A stretch of DNA of 64,000 nt from the NCBI GenBank assembly GCA_037074765.1, contig JBAMDO010000564.1:372001-436000 (forward strand), in the 5' to 3' direction. Shown here one piece after another: positions 36,539 to 49,906 of this stretch. Each line of letters starts with the position of its first letter. Within the stretch, counting starts at the first letter, position 1. This DNA is from Mansonella perstans (lineage: Eukaryota; Nematoda; Chromadorea; Rhabditida; Onchocercidae). A model generated the notes under the pieces. That model did not search any database. It saw nothing but the letters and a program-made list of their open reading frames with translations, and had not been told where the DNA came from. The translations under genes and the position numbers were made by a program.

Positions 36539-36735
36539 CTATTTTTCAATTCTTATATTAATATTTACATGTTTCGCTTACCATTCTACTATAATAATTG
36601 GTATTATTTTGAATTTTATTTTATATATTTGGTATTCGGACAATAACCTGATTTGTAACAATATCGGTCAGTCCGTAAGTTGTTCATTCTGAAAATTTTC
36701 TCTGCTATAACTAACAAGGCCTTTTTCGATATCCG
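36539..36735 (+). repeat. Truncated 3' LTR of the BEL/Pao relic
   Basis: Matches 33692-33908 with scattered substitutions. It lacks the counterpart of roughly the first 120 bases of the 5' LTR, and the polyprotein-like sequence runs directly into it, so the junction is a deletion breakpoint. Confidence 0.65.
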
Positions 36736-39700
36736 TTCCTTTTTCATCTCTTTATTCATTTTGAAATATAAATTAGAATTTTATTTCTAGTAGATTTGTT
36801 GTTGCCTATAATGTCGTATAAAAGAAACCCAAGGAATATTGATCAGTTATCATTAGTCAGAATATATGAATCTGAATGTCCGAAGGAAGGGGAAAGATTT
36901 GGTGAATAAAAGGATGCTGATAAGGCGAAATAAAAAGATCATATGAAGGTTAAAAGGAAAAGATAATGGTATTAAAAAAAGAAAGAAATGAATGTTGATG
37001 ATAAGAAGAAGCAGAACATTTGTATCGTTCAAGATAAGATTAGAGGAAAAAATGAATTTAAAAATAGATTCCTTCTCTTTAAAGATTTAAATTAAATTAA
37101 GCTCTTCATCCCATTTCTCGTAATCATTTTTCTTTCTTTTTCACTCCCAAATCATCTAACTTCAGTCAACTTAAATGAAATTTGAAACTCAATAAAGTTA
37201 TGCTGAAAAATGCAGAATAAAATTCAATGATAAGTTTTCTCAAAATTGTTACTTAAATCGTAATGGAAAATATAAACTTTCATATAATTTCTGTTTAGGT
37301 ACTTAAAATTTTGTCATAGTTTGATAGCGACATCATCTCCGATATGTCGAAAAACAGTTTCTGCTTTAAATTATAAATGAATTACTTTAATGCTAACTGA
37401 AAAATAGGTAATAAAAAACGGATAATTATCTGACAATCATCAAAATTTTCGTGTAAAATATGAATGTGCTTTTTTGGTAGTGTCTTAAATTATGGAGTTG
37501 TAAACTCCTTTGTTTGAATTTTTTCAATTCATTGGAGATAGTTTTGATCGCACTATGAAAAGGTGCTAAATTGTATGAAAAATTGGTAAATGTCATGTTT
37601 ATGATGACAAATCATTTTGATAACTTGAACAAATTTTCCTCGATTAAAGTAAATTTTTTGCAACTGTGCAAAAGTGTCAGTAAAAAAATGCGCGATTATT
37701 TATGAAACAACAATAAATGCTTTTTTCGGTTAAGTGTCATTTAAATTGAAGGTTGCTGAAATATGGAGAATTGAAATTTGAGCTTAGATGACATTATATT
37801 ACAGATATAATTGAGCGTTACAATGAGACAAATGTTCAGAAAATATAAAATGCCTGTAGAAAAGTAATGTGACAAAGATGACATAATTCTGCTCAAATTT
37901 CGATTTTCAATATTTTTTATTATCTACCAATATTTGTTTTTCTTTAAAAATGAGATCGTTTTTCTTTATTTTAAAAATTCGAAAGCAATTTGATTAAAAA
38001 AAAATAATGCAAAACAACTGAGAGAGAAATAAACCCGAACTGTAGATCCGGAGACGGATTAATTTAAAGTCGCAATATGATATCGATAATAACATTCTAC
38101 CATATCGTACCGTAAGTATAAGTTAATTTCCAAAAATATCTGGAGATGATGATCAACTGTTTTTAAATCTTTTGAAAGAAATCATATTATCGCTATCATT
38201 CTACTTGAAAAATTAATGATTAAAATAAATTACCGGTATTTTTTGAAACAAACAGTGATCAGTTTTACTTTAAGAAAAATTGGAGATATGAATTGCTATT
38301 TTTGTTTTTTTTTTGCTTTTTAATTTTTTATTTACAGTATTCTGATTGGTCGTTTCGTGCCAGAAATTGCTCTACCACACCAGAAAATTAAGAAAAATTG
38401 AAAAGAAATTGTAACTAAAAATTAAAAAAAAGTTAGGAAAAGTTAGGATAAAGTGTAAATAAATGTAAGGAAAAATTAGCAAGAAGTTCTAAACAAAAAA
38501 TTAGAAAAAATTAGAAAAAGTTGTAAAGAAATACGTGAAAAAAATATGAAATATATGCGTATGTCCATGTTAGAGAAAAAAAAAATATTAAGAAATTTTC
38601 TGGAGAGGAAGAGAGGAAGGAAGGTAGAAAAAAAAAGATATTTTAAAACATTGAAATTAAGCTGAAAAATTTTTATAATGTGCTAATAAAAAAGGCGATA
38701 AAATAAGGAATGATAAGCGACGATTGGAATCTTTGGTTTTGAAATATTTCACAGCATTCATTAAAGTTAATAATGCAAAGCCTCAAAAAACTGGAATAGA
38801 AGAAAATATGGCATACATAAATAAACATCTTTTTGTTGATCCTTGATCACTTCCTCTTTGAAAAATGAAATATTTTAAATTTATTAAATATGAAATTAAT
38901 TTCACGCTACAGATACTCAAAGATTTTAAGTATTACCGTATCCATTTCTTCAATGAAATATATACCTCTTCTGTAAATAAGAAAGTTAATTCAAACTATA
39001 ATTTTCTGCAACGATAATAAGAAAGTTAATTCAATTTACAATTCTTTTCGAATTTCTACATCATTCACTGATTCTCGAGTTGAGCAAAAGAACAGCAATG
39101 ATTTCTCGATATTATGACGGGTATATATTTTGTTAAGCCTTAGCACAGAACAGTTGCTTGGTAGGCATCTAAATTGAGCATTTAGTTTTTCTTCTTTACT
39201 TTCTGAGAATTTGAGAGAGAAAAAATCTTCAGCATAATGTAAGGAAATAAAAAATAAATTAACTAATGTATAAAAACTTAGAGATGAAATATAGCAAAAA
39301 TGATAGAATTTCTGGAAAAATCAATGATATTGAAAAGAAGAGAAAACTACTCACCGCTACCACTTGCAAATATAGCAATAATAACTTTAATTGCATGTTT
39401 ACCCTACATACGATCAAATTTTATGTGACGCTAATGACAATAGCTCATTGCTAAATAATCTAATCATCTTTTTAATCAACTAAATTTAAAGCAGATCTTA
39501 TTTCAATACTTTAATAGTAAGAGGAATGATAAAAATGAAAAAAAGAATTAGGATCAATGGACTGACAAGATATGAATCATTTTAAGATGTTTAACATTTC
39601 AAAAGTGCTGTTATTGATAGATTACTCATAATTGATATAGCAACAAAGTTTTATTGAATGATCGAAGAGTCTTCATTTTGGTGAGGGCTTTTTGAAGCTG

Positions 39701-40745
39701 AAATCATTTAAGCATTCTATTACATAATCAGAAATTTCGTATTTGCAACTTGGACTTTTCATTCATTATGATAGGAAAAATTTTGGATAGAATAAAATAA
39801 TAAGTTTTCTTTTTTCTAATGAACAAATATGAGTTTAAAAAATGATTTCATAATGTGCTCATTTTGTTGAGAGTACACAAAAACCTTCTGTGTGGCTAAT
39901 TTTTTTCTACCGAAAAATCACTTAATAAATTTTCATCAATCAGTTGATGAGGATGAATTCGCAGTGAGCTACTGAAGTCATTAAAAATTCTCATCAAAAC
40001 ATTTCAACTAACTTTCTTTTCCAATTGTAATTTACAAAAAAAAAACTACATTTTTCAAATTTCAACTTTAACAACGAAGACATTCAGTAGAATGAGAGCA
40101 GTTTACATTTATTTCATTTTTAACGGTCTCTTAATTATTATGTAACAAATGAGTTGAAAAAAAGATAAAGCTAAACAAATTGCACCATTTAAGTATTTTT
40201 ATAGGATGAAATTAATTGAAGAATAATGAAGAAACAACAATTCAGTAATGATAAAGACATAAGGGAATTGGCAGGAAGTAAGTGCGGGGATAATTTATCT
40301 TCCTAGCAATGAATTATGTTTGAATCGATTATCGGAGTGAAAAAAAAGACTTTAATCCCTTAGAAAACCATCACATTTCATTCTAAATTATGTTTCTTAC
40401 TTTCTTTTCTTAAAATGTTAAATAAGCATCACTAAGCGTAGCTAAGAAAGTTTATTACATATATATTATGAACAAGGATTTATAGTTTTCCATTTTCTTT
40501 TAACTTAAACTCAAAGAAAGAAGAAAAGAATTAATCATTTTAGTATTTCATTCATTATACAGATAAAAGATTAGATAAATTAGCTCAAGTTTAACTAAGT
40601 GATGTTTAGTAGTCAGTTCCTTCGAGATAAATGAATTACAAATTACATAAATAGATTATTATTAATCGAAATAATTCGATTTTATTTTTATTTTTAAGAT
40701 TATATTCTGTTACGTGTATGCATTTTACTTAATTCATTACTTTCT

Positions 40746-40782
40746 ATTTTAATAACCTGTTCTCTTGACAGGTTATTAAAAT
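40746..40782. repeat. 15-bp perfect hairpin with 7-base loop
   Basis: Arms 40746-40760 and 40768-40782 are exact reverse complements around TCTCTTG and include AATAACCTGT. Isolated in spacer. Confidence 0.7.
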
Positions 40783-40870
40783 TGTGAAATATTTTTGCTT
40801 TCGAAGCATTATCTAGTGACGATGTAACCTCACCGCAATGCTATTATATTTATGTAACCAGATTTCACAG

Positions 40871-40914
40871 ATCGATATATTATATATAATTTTCAATATA
40901 TATAATATATCGAT
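40871..40914. repeat. 17-bp perfect inverted repeat, AT-rich, ends in ATCGAT
   Basis: Arms 40871-40887 and 40898-40914 are exact reverse complements with a 10-base spacer. Mostly alternating A and T apart from the outer ATCGAT, so chance origin is more likely than for the GC-containing palindromes. Confidence 0.65.
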
Positions 40915-43900
40915 TAAGTAATTTATTTATTATGAAATCTTGCAGGATGTGAATTAAAATATCATTTGGTTAAATCAACAAATATGAAAAACAACAGGCA
41001 TTTACTTGTCCGATCTTACCTTAAGGCAAACATAAGTAAGCAATCGTGAATTTAAAATTTTGTGATTTTCATTTTTGAAAACTACGAAGCAAAGTTGGAA
41101 TTAATTAACTACGTTTTCGAAATGAGCAGTAATTTTAAGATTGTGAGAAATATCCAGAATTCCATTGAATCATTTTTTCCATTCTATTTATTGTCAATGC
41201 AAAAAATTTTTTTAGATTAATGCTTTTTGTAATTAGTGCAGCGCCTGTTTAACATGAATGAATTGATTAAATGATGCGATTTTGTTAAGCCATTCTTCAT
41301 TTCTATGCCAATCCATTTAATTTCGCTACAATAACAGAATAAACTGATTAAATAAATCAACTAAGTTGACTATTTCTTGCAAATTTCGACAAAACCAATA
41401 CATATTTTGAAAATTATTTAACACGAAGGAATGATTATTTCAAAAAAGATTCAAACCTCCAGCTTTAAGGCAAAATGTTTGTAATTTAATGTGTGATGTA
41501 ACTTTACTCATATTTTGAATTTATTTACAGAGATAGAAGTCCCATTAAAAAAATTTAATAAATCTTCATAGATTCAGCAAGATTTCTTTTTCTCAGAAGA
41601 AATTAGCACCGTTGTAACTAACTGCGCCTAAAATAAAGGGATAAAAAATGCATTTTCACATGATATCTATAAATGTAATTACATAAGAATTGAATAACTA
41701 GCACCAAGTTCTTTAAAACAGTCTTTTCGATGAAAACGAACTTCGCAGAGAGCAGCTAACAATAGAAATATATGGTAGGTGTAATAATATATAGCAGTCA
41801 TTGAACAGAATTTTTTTGATTTGTGACAAGCAAGTTCAGTTTTAAACTCCGTTATCAATTTTTTCCATCTATTCTGCTAATATTTAGCTAGGAAGAGACT
41901 TTTCTAAAGTAAAAAGAATGAGCAAGTTTTAAGTCTGAGCTATGGCATTTTATTAATTTTTTTGCAAAAAAATGTTCAATAAGTGACTGCAACGATATTA
42001 TATATAATATTAGAAGACATTTATTAGCTCCAATACTACAGCATTGTTGCGAAAATAAAATGATTTCTGTTTGTAATTAAAAGTTTACAGTTTCTATTCT
42101 AAAATTTAAATATAAAATCAATATTAATATATGCAAATTCTGAAAAGATTGTAAGAGATTGAAAAAAGTTAAGAACTTTAAAAGAAAAAGAAAGTACAAT
42201 TTATCGTTTGCGATTTTATTAAAGTGTTAAATTGAAGAATTATCAAATGGATAAAGCACAAGCAGAATGAGTTGATGAGATGAAAAAACGTAAAACGAAT
42301 AGACAGCGCATTGAAATATTTTATTTGAGACAGCTAATTAATTAACTAATCATTCCCGCAAATAAAACATCTGAGGAGTCAATCACTTGATTAATTAAAT
42401 ATCATGATGTTGTTATGATATTTTTTTTTTGTATGGCACATTTGCTTTTTCTGCTAGCATAAAATCAACGAATGTTTTCCTTGACTACTTAACTTTAGTG
42501 GTGTAAAATACAAATGCCATTTTCATCTTCAACTTTCTTTGACATAACTATCTTCCATAAAATTTTGTACTTACACGCAGATCTCATCATTTGCCCTAAA
42601 TATATGCATTTAGAGGCATAAATTTTTCTAATTAACTCGAATTGCCAAAATAAACAATTAATTAAACGAAGATATGAATATATAAGACATGCAGGAGTTG
42701 GGTGATCCATAAAAGAAACTATTGGGAAATACGAGTTCAGGATTCTAATTCCAACTCTAAATAATCCGATTTTTTTCATTCACAATCTTTCCAAATGATG
42801 CAAGTTACATTCTTGTCACAACCATCAAATATGAAGAAAAGTGCGAGTCTAATTGATTGCTAAATTTTAAAAAAATTTTAAGAGACACTCAGGTTACCAT
42901 ACAATTAATGAATAATATGAATGCCGTGATAATTGCAAAATTTTCTCACTACTTTTTCTCTATTCTTTTTTATTATTTTATCTTCACTAAATATTAATCT
43001 TTCTCTGATCTTTGATTTGATTTATATTTCAGTAAAAAACAAAAATTTTATAGTTTTCACTAAATTATTCATGCCTATTTGATCTATGAGTCGATTCATC
43101 TTTGGCAAAATTTATATTTCATTTCTTCGATGTTTCAAGTCAATAAAATTTGTTTTCTTAACGGAATTTACATGAACTTGCTGCTAACTTTCATTCGACT
43201 TTTACAAATGATCAAAATTTGAACATTTTGGTTGATTTTTAGACTGTAATTTTTATCCATTTTCCATAACATTTCCATTAGTTTTTTTCAACAACTTTCA
43301 ATTTTTCGTCTTCTATCCTTGTATTTTCATTTATCTTCGTAATAGCCATCTCAGTGTGTTTTTGTATCCACTTTCGTATATTAATTGTATTTTTACCCAC
43401 CGCCATTTATTGTGTCACATTCTAGAATGGAGGTCGAATCTTGATGAAAATTGATACCAGCAGTGGTGATGATCATCAACATTAAAACTGAAATAGCAAA
43501 GAAAGAAAAGATCAGATATTTTTGAAGAAATATAAAAGATGCATGAAACAAACTAATGGTAGAAATACTGGCTACAATTCTATTATTAATTAAATTAAAT
43601 GTCTTTAATTTGGCCGAGTTCAATTGATAGAAAAAATCCTACCGTCTTACAGCTTAAAGCTTGGATTCAGTAGTGAATGGAAAACGTAAAAAGATGCAGT
43701 TGTAGATATCTTCCGCTAAAAATTCGTGAGCAAAGAGTCTTGCTGAGTGCATCATCAGTGAGAGTCCATTCATACAGAAAACGATTGCATATAAAGAATA
43801 ATATGTATCATTAAATTCACAAAAGCTTGAAACTTTGAAGTGCATGCTTCGTTTCTTTACAAAATCTTATTATTTTCGATCATATCATACTAAAGATTTC

Positions 43901-46900
43901 TATAACACCAAAGAGGCCCTCAATATGGTACAGTCGAAAATTGTATTTTGTGAAAATTATATTATATAATCTGAACCTGTTTTGATTCATGATATATAGC
44001 GGTTCGAGTGATTATCATAAATCAGCAGATGGATAGAATAGTACATTTAAAAAAAAAAATTGCAGACTAATTATAATCGGCAATGTAAACCAATGGTTTT
44101 CATAAAGATGAGATCCTACGTAGGATTAGAGGATATAGAATACTGAAATATGACAATTCAGGGAGCAGTTGGCAATTTAAACTACAAAACTCAAAACAAT
44201 TTACCTAAAATGATTAAATTATAGTTTATACGAGTAAGTTAAACTTCCCAAAGTAGATAAATAGAATTTTCCAAGACTAAACTATAACGATCAATAAGAT
44301 AAAGCAATTCACAATATTATTAATAATCAAATAGCGGTAATTTAATCATATAAATGATTGTTTATTGCATTATTCTTTGTTGCGAATTGAATGATATTCA
44401 GAAGGGCCGAGATTTGATACAATAAATGTCAAAAACTTATGGATTTTCCAAATACTCAGGTTAGAAAAAGTATTTGGAAATTCCATAAATTTGAGTAAAT
44501 GACAGAAAAAATCTTTTTCTTCAGCAAAATTTGAAAAAGATCCGATTTCCAATTTTCGAATTGTCGGGGAATACGTAAAAATAGTCCGTTTATCCTTTTA
44601 GTAACATTTTTCAGTTCTGTGACAAAAGACGTATAAATTTTATTGCAAAGAATGCATTATAGGCCTATCCCTTTATGCTTTTGTCACCTATTACAGGTAA
44701 GCAAATATTCCGTTTATTGAATTCAATTTGCTTAAAAATTTGAACTGGTTCTTTATTTCAGAATTTTCGTGTCAATGGAATTATCAACAAAAATATGCAG
44801 AAGTAGATCTGAAATCTTGGATATCACAAACTCACTGTAATTGGCTCAATGAATCAGCTGTGAAATCAGTAATTAAGTTTGAGTGTATCTGCTTTGCCTT
44901 TTTACTTCTGAAACTGTACATGATATAAAATATTTGCGATTTTTAAAACTTTCAACTTACTTTCGTAAATGCAGTTTTCCTTCCGTTCATGGTGCTATTT
45001 TAATGCGACGCAGACTTTTTTGTCACAATCACAATTAATCAGACGACTCTGCTTCTCATGTCATAACTTCATTGTCTATTTTGAATCGCAAAGTTTAGTA
45101 CCAAAGAAATTAATGTAAATAAGTAAATATTTTATCCAGATCCATTCTGCCTTATTATGTTTCCAAATCTTATTAAAAATAATTTCAACTCACTTTCAGC
45201 CAATAGGCATTAAACATTTATTTCCTTCGTTCCACAATCCAAAACTAAATCTTTTATCAATACAGCATTTGGATTCTCCAGAAAACATTTGTATTTTTCC
45301 GGCTAATAACATGCAAACATGAAATTACGGTATGCTGGAATAATCCTTCTAGATAGGCATGCAATTCATAGCTTTTTTTTATTCGGTCGTAACCTAATTA
45401 GGATAACATTCAGGTAGGGTAACCACACTATTATATTAGTGTGAGAAGACAGAGAAAAAGGAGAATAATTATTTGTCAGCATAAAATTGTCATAGCACCG
45501 ATGATCTTTTTTAGATGTCTGCACAAAATATATTTTACATATTCCATTTCCGTTCTGTTTCCGTTGAAATAACTAAACGGAATGCTAGAAAATTCACAAT
45601 TATCTTCAATCCTCAACGAAATCTGAATAAGACAGCACGTAACATAACGAAACAGGTTATAATTTGGAAACAATCAATTTTTCCGCTTAAGCACAAACTG
45701 CTGAGAATTTCAGTATTTCATAGAAAAAGCTAAAAATCTATTAATCTTGGCAAGTATTTTGCAGTCACTTGAAAATTAAAAGTAACAAACCAAGTGAAAA
45801 GATTTTGAAAAGAAAACTGCCTTTGGTGGGAGCTAGTTGTATGGAGCTAGTTGTATGGTATCATATTAGAAAATACAGGAATTTTACCAAGTTGCTATTC
45901 TGGAAAATTTTTCGATTTCCCCAAGAAACCCAAACTATATTCCCTGAAAAATGCATTAGAATTGGTCAACACATAAAATGGTCAACATTTAATAAAAATA
46001 AATGCCTTAAGCTGAAACAAATGCCTTAAGCTTCATTAAGAAATCCATGTTATATCATGTTTTTTTCAAGATAGGTATGAATCTGAATAACTGTAGAATG
46101 GCGTGCTTAGTGTAAAAACAGTATCTTGGTTAAAAAAATAAGCAATTTTGAAGCACTCTGTACGCTAGTGTTCTTTTTTTTGAAATTTCGTAAAACTAAA
46201 TAAGTTGAAACATGGAAATTTTACAAAGTATTTCAGTGGAACGCTAGTTACAATTTTCTTGCTTAAAAAATAGCACACCAAAATAGACGAAAATTACTCA
46301 TTCATAGGAAAATTCAAAAAAAATTTAAAGAAGCTGTACTGAAACAAAATGTTATTTTATCAACATGCAGGCAACAAAAGCCTCATTCATTTATTTTAAT
46401 TTTCTCATTTTTGAAATTGATAATATTTCCTTAATTATCATTAAAAATATTCATTGAATTACTCAATAGTAAACGTAATAGTTTCCGACGCCAGCAGGTG
46501 GGCATTAGATAAACTGTTTATCAGCTCATTGCTCTTTCATGATTCAATTTTCTGATATTAATTCATATAAGTGACGATGATAACCGAGCTGCTCAGAAAA
46601 TGGTTTCAAGCTGTGCTATTTGTTAAATGCAATCCGATATGATTGATTTAAGATCTATCATAGTAGTTGACAGTCATTCAACTACTATTTAAATTGAAAA
46701 TAATGATATTGAAATAAATCAAAGATAAACTTTGACCGGATTTCACTATCGAAGATTGAGCAGAAAACTTTGTACTGTGGTTTAAAAAAGTATCATATAC
46801 GAATGATATATTGACAAGAGTAACCGGAAACTAGAAATAACTGGCTTACAGAAGGCTTTTTTACGCATAAAGCTTAGAAAGACCGATTATGTGATGCTGA

Positions 46901-47077
46901 ATAGAAGATGAAGTGTCATATATTTAAGAAATCATATCATAAATTTTTCTAAAGGAAATGCGGACAAATGCTTTTTCATTTATTTCATGGATGGAAGCTT
47001 TCCGCAATTCAGACTAAATAATTTACCTTTAATTTAATTTTTCTTGCAAATGCTCGCTAAATCACATTTTTAGTTTT

Positions 47078-47080
<3 letters not shown>

Positions 47081-47108
<28 letters not shown>
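47081..47108. repeat. T homopolymer tract (28 bases)
   Basis: Longest homopolymer in the window; possible old retroposon tail on the opposite strand, but no body recognised. Confidence 0.8.
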
Positions 47109-47112
<4 letters not shown>

Positions 47113-47471
47113 GTGGTATAAATATTGGAGCATCTGACTGGTTTGTGCTACAGGAAAGCGGAATGAATGCGATAGATATGGGCTATTTCCAGGATATTTG
47201 ACTTTCTCATTCCGGGATATTATCATAAATTTAAAAAAAAAAAGTGCATTTTAATTGTTATTGATAAGAAGAGAGAAGCGATCATTTTATGCCACGGGGC
47301 AAATTTATCATTTCCGTTGATCCTTCATAGTAACAAGTTCAAGTCATTCTTTTTCTTGGTAGTATTATAAAATTATCACTTTGGTACTAACGCAAGAGGT
47401 GAAGAAATATCAGAAATGTGGTCTAGATGTAATACAGCACAAATAAGTACCGCAAGCGGCACAGGAACGGT

Positions 47472-47557
47472 TTCCGTCCGGCCAAACGCTCTAAGGCGAT
47501 GCGCTCAGGTCGCATTCTACTGAAGAGTTAGCGCAGATTCGAATCCTGCGGCAGACA
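47472..47557 (+). tRNA. tRNA-Leu(CAG), type II, acceptor stem degenerate (possible pseudogene)
   Basis: The D arm (GGCCAAACGCTCTAAGGC), a perfect 5-bp anticodon stem (ATGCG/CGCAT) around CTCAGGT with anticodon CAG, a long variable arm, the T loop TTCGAAT with a nearly paired stem (GCAGA/CCTGC, one mismatch) and a discriminator A are all in place, as in leucine tRNAs. The 3' acceptor strand is GGCAGAC, but the 5' strand TTCCGTC mismatches it at two of seven positions with one further wobble. A T4 run follows within ten bases, as needed for Pol III stop. The mismatches suggest a decaying copy. Confidence 0.72.
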
Positions 47558-48001
47558 GGAACTTTTCGTAGATTAATAACAGCGATTTAGATGGATGAAA
47601 CAAATATGGCATACCGGAACCACACGTTTCATATACTAGAATCGTCCGGAAAAACATATGATGTAAGTTAAATGGCTCGTTATGCATTGGGTTTTTAGTC
47701 TCAACAAATTCGCTTTGAACTATCGATTTCATTTCATATAATTGTATAAAGGAATAATGACTCAGAAGTTCAGGTGATTGTTTATTCTTTCCAATCATTG
47801 CTATGTAATTTTGAAATTTATATAAACAGATTTAGCTAAGCTCGAAGATTAGATGTGAATGCGCAAAATGAGGCTCCGTTTCTTTATTTCTTTCATTACC
47901 GCTGCAGTTGTCCGCAGTGCTTGATGGCTAACTCCGCTCAATTGCATACCTGTTTTACTGGATTGCGGAAAATGAATGAATGTTGGTACATAGCATCAGT
48001 A

Positions 48002-48031
48002 TGTGTGGGTGTGTGTGTGTGTGTGTGTGTG
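48002..48031. repeat. (TG)n microsatellite
   Basis: About 14 TG units with one interruption. Confidence 0.9.
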
Positions 48032-48195
48032 CAAACACATAAACATGCACACATACACATAACACGGACATGCCATATATGGGCATATCTGTCTGTATGT
48101 GTATGTTATGTGTTGGAGCTGAGGTGCCTGATGGTGCTATCAGTAAAGAGTAGATGGTGTTTATAATGCTAAAGTATTCCGTCCTGCTTGGTTGT

Positions 48196-48301
48196 TGGCG
48201 GTGATGGTATTGATGATGATAGTGGTGCTGATGGTGATGGTGGTGGTAGTGGTGATGGTGGTGGTGGTGGTGATGATGGTGGTGGTGGTAGTGGTGGTAG
48301 G
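48196..48301. repeat. (GGT/GAT)n trinucleotide repeat
   Basis: About 105 bases of GGT and GAT codon-sized units. The plus-strand frame reads Gly/Asp-rich and the minus-strand frame reads poly-His; both are artefacts of the repeat, not proteins. Confidence 0.85.
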
Positions 48302-49906
48302 AGTTTGATTCAGTTTGTATGGTTCGTTCGGTCGTCATTCCTCGTCACCAACAACACTAACATCAGCTCCAAACTTGCCAGTCTCATTGTAGCGTAATAG
48401 CATCATCTTGCCCTTCCTATTTTCGTCACAACTCATCCAGCATTTTGATAACACGTCATAGAATTGATGGTAAACTAACTGGTTATATCATATCGCTTCC
48501 TGTTTCACTTATTGTTGCTTGATAGGATATATATATATATAAATATATCAGAATTATTTTTCTACTTAGTTTCATTAATGTTATTTTAAAAAAGAAGACT
48601 AGCTATAATTGATATTTCAGGTGAACATACTTTTGGGTGCCATTTCGCTCTTCTAATCGATTGTTGCATTACTAATGAGGAAGAGCCATGGCTTGGACCT
48701 TTAAGCAGAAATACTTTTATACATGGCCATTTAGATATTATGTCTCGAGCTTATTACATGACCTTATTAATAATATGACGTAGAAGTAGAACAAACGATA
48801 GTGTTAGCCTAAAGTTGTCTCTTCTCTTTCAAACATTGAAGCTTTCGATTTCCAATTTTAGCTTGAAAATATTAAACTCTTCGTTATTAACTTCCAGCAA
48901 TTCTCATATACTGCAACTCCTACCACTATCCCATTCCTTCCTCTAATGCCTTACAACGAGCAGATCGTTGCCATACTCTTCACCCTTGTCCCATATCTTT
49001 CCTTACTTTTATAGATTTTTGTTTAGAGATAGCAGCGCGAGCAGTATCAGGGCACAAGAAGATAAAAGGGCAAGAACTTGAGCAATAGGCCCGAAGTATA
49101 TAACTAACACTGGGTCTATTTGGTGTGGAGAGAGACAGAGCTTCTGCTACTCCCATGAAAGGGCCCATAATCAAACGTAGTCATGGAGCAGATTCACTGA
49201 ACTAACACTTCGGCGACCATTTCTATCATTTCACTAACCATATATTAATCATATAGCTCTTTCTCATTTCATAAATTTTTGTAATATTTCGATTTGCTGT
49301 TTGCCATATTAGTAAGTTCGAGAATTGTTTAAGATTTAAAAGAGAAGGTATCGCATTGTAAAGGATAATTTACAGTCAAAAAGGTGACAGATCGAGCGAA
49401 CATTAACATGTACTTGGTATGATTCCATACCATACCTCTATGATCTACATTTGTTGCAGTTACTGCGGAATGATGATAAGCCTAAATATTTCATAAGCCA
49501 ACATTTATATTTATTTATGTTTAAATATGATATTTTTCACTTATTCTGCTTAATAAAAATTCCATAAAATTCGTCGGAATACTTTTGGCGTTGCTACATA
49601 GCCAGAGGTTCTTTAGGCTGCCTCAGCTCTCATCCATATTGATCAGTTACGTATTATTTTCCAGCTGTTATTCTTGGCACTTTTTTGCCATTATCGAATC
49701 GAGATTACTGGTAATGATCGTTTTTGTATTGCTGAATTTACTTTTGAAGTAGTAGTAGTTGTAGTGGTGGTCACATTGATGTTGATATGTTTTCGATGAT
49801 GGTACCCAATGGTTATGAATGAATGATTTGGGACTGAGAGAGAGAGGTTGTCAAAGAGGAAGGAATAAATGAGAGCAAAACATCCTTCCCATTTCAAGTT
49901 GCTATC

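Larger units (their letters stand above)
33568..36735 (+). mobile_element. Decayed BEL/Pao-type LTR retrotransposon
   Basis: Recognisable in order: 5' LTR, a gag piece of the Pao family (DPRHWREFWSSFNATVHS, IQKLNYLISCLKGTVLQAV), a zinc knuckle, a protease-like piece, fragments of integrase and a shortened 3' LTR. All reading frames are broken by stops and frameshifts, and most of the reverse transcriptase/RNase H region appears to be deleted, since only about 3.2 kb remains. It is therefore an immobile relic. BEL/Pao elements are common in nematode genomes. Confidence 0.85.
36736..47471. other. Gene-poor spacer between the retrotransposon relic and the tRNA
   Basis: About 10.7 kb of AT-rich sequence. 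Frames such as 42495-42779(-), 45769-46029(+) and 43393-43845(-) have no recognisable family. One 87-base segment on the minus strand (43487-43401) has a good CTATTTCAG acceptor and GTGGGT donor and encodes a hydrophobic stretch, but nothing links to it. A 14-bp tandem duplication (GAGCTAGTTGTATG twice) lies at about 45831-45858, and a 28-base T tract at 47081-47108. Confidence 0.5.

Noticed and set aside
42495..42779. 94-codon minus-strand frame with a true ATG
   Set aside because: Looked for a signal peptide or family motif and found none; likely a chance frame in AT-rich DNA.
43401..43487. 87-base minus-strand segment between good splice sites, hydrophobic, faintly innexin-like
   Set aside because: The conserved innexin proline and tryptophan pattern is absent and no adjoining exon could be linked.
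45831..46031. 14-bp tandem duplication and repeated AAATGCCTTAAGCT motif
   Set aside because: Considered as a transposon footprint; too short and isolated to support one.
47955..48397. Poly-His frame on the minus strand and Gly/Asp-rich frame on the plus strand
   Set aside because: Both arise from the GGT/GAT trinucleotide repeat and (TG)n; no start, splice or family support.
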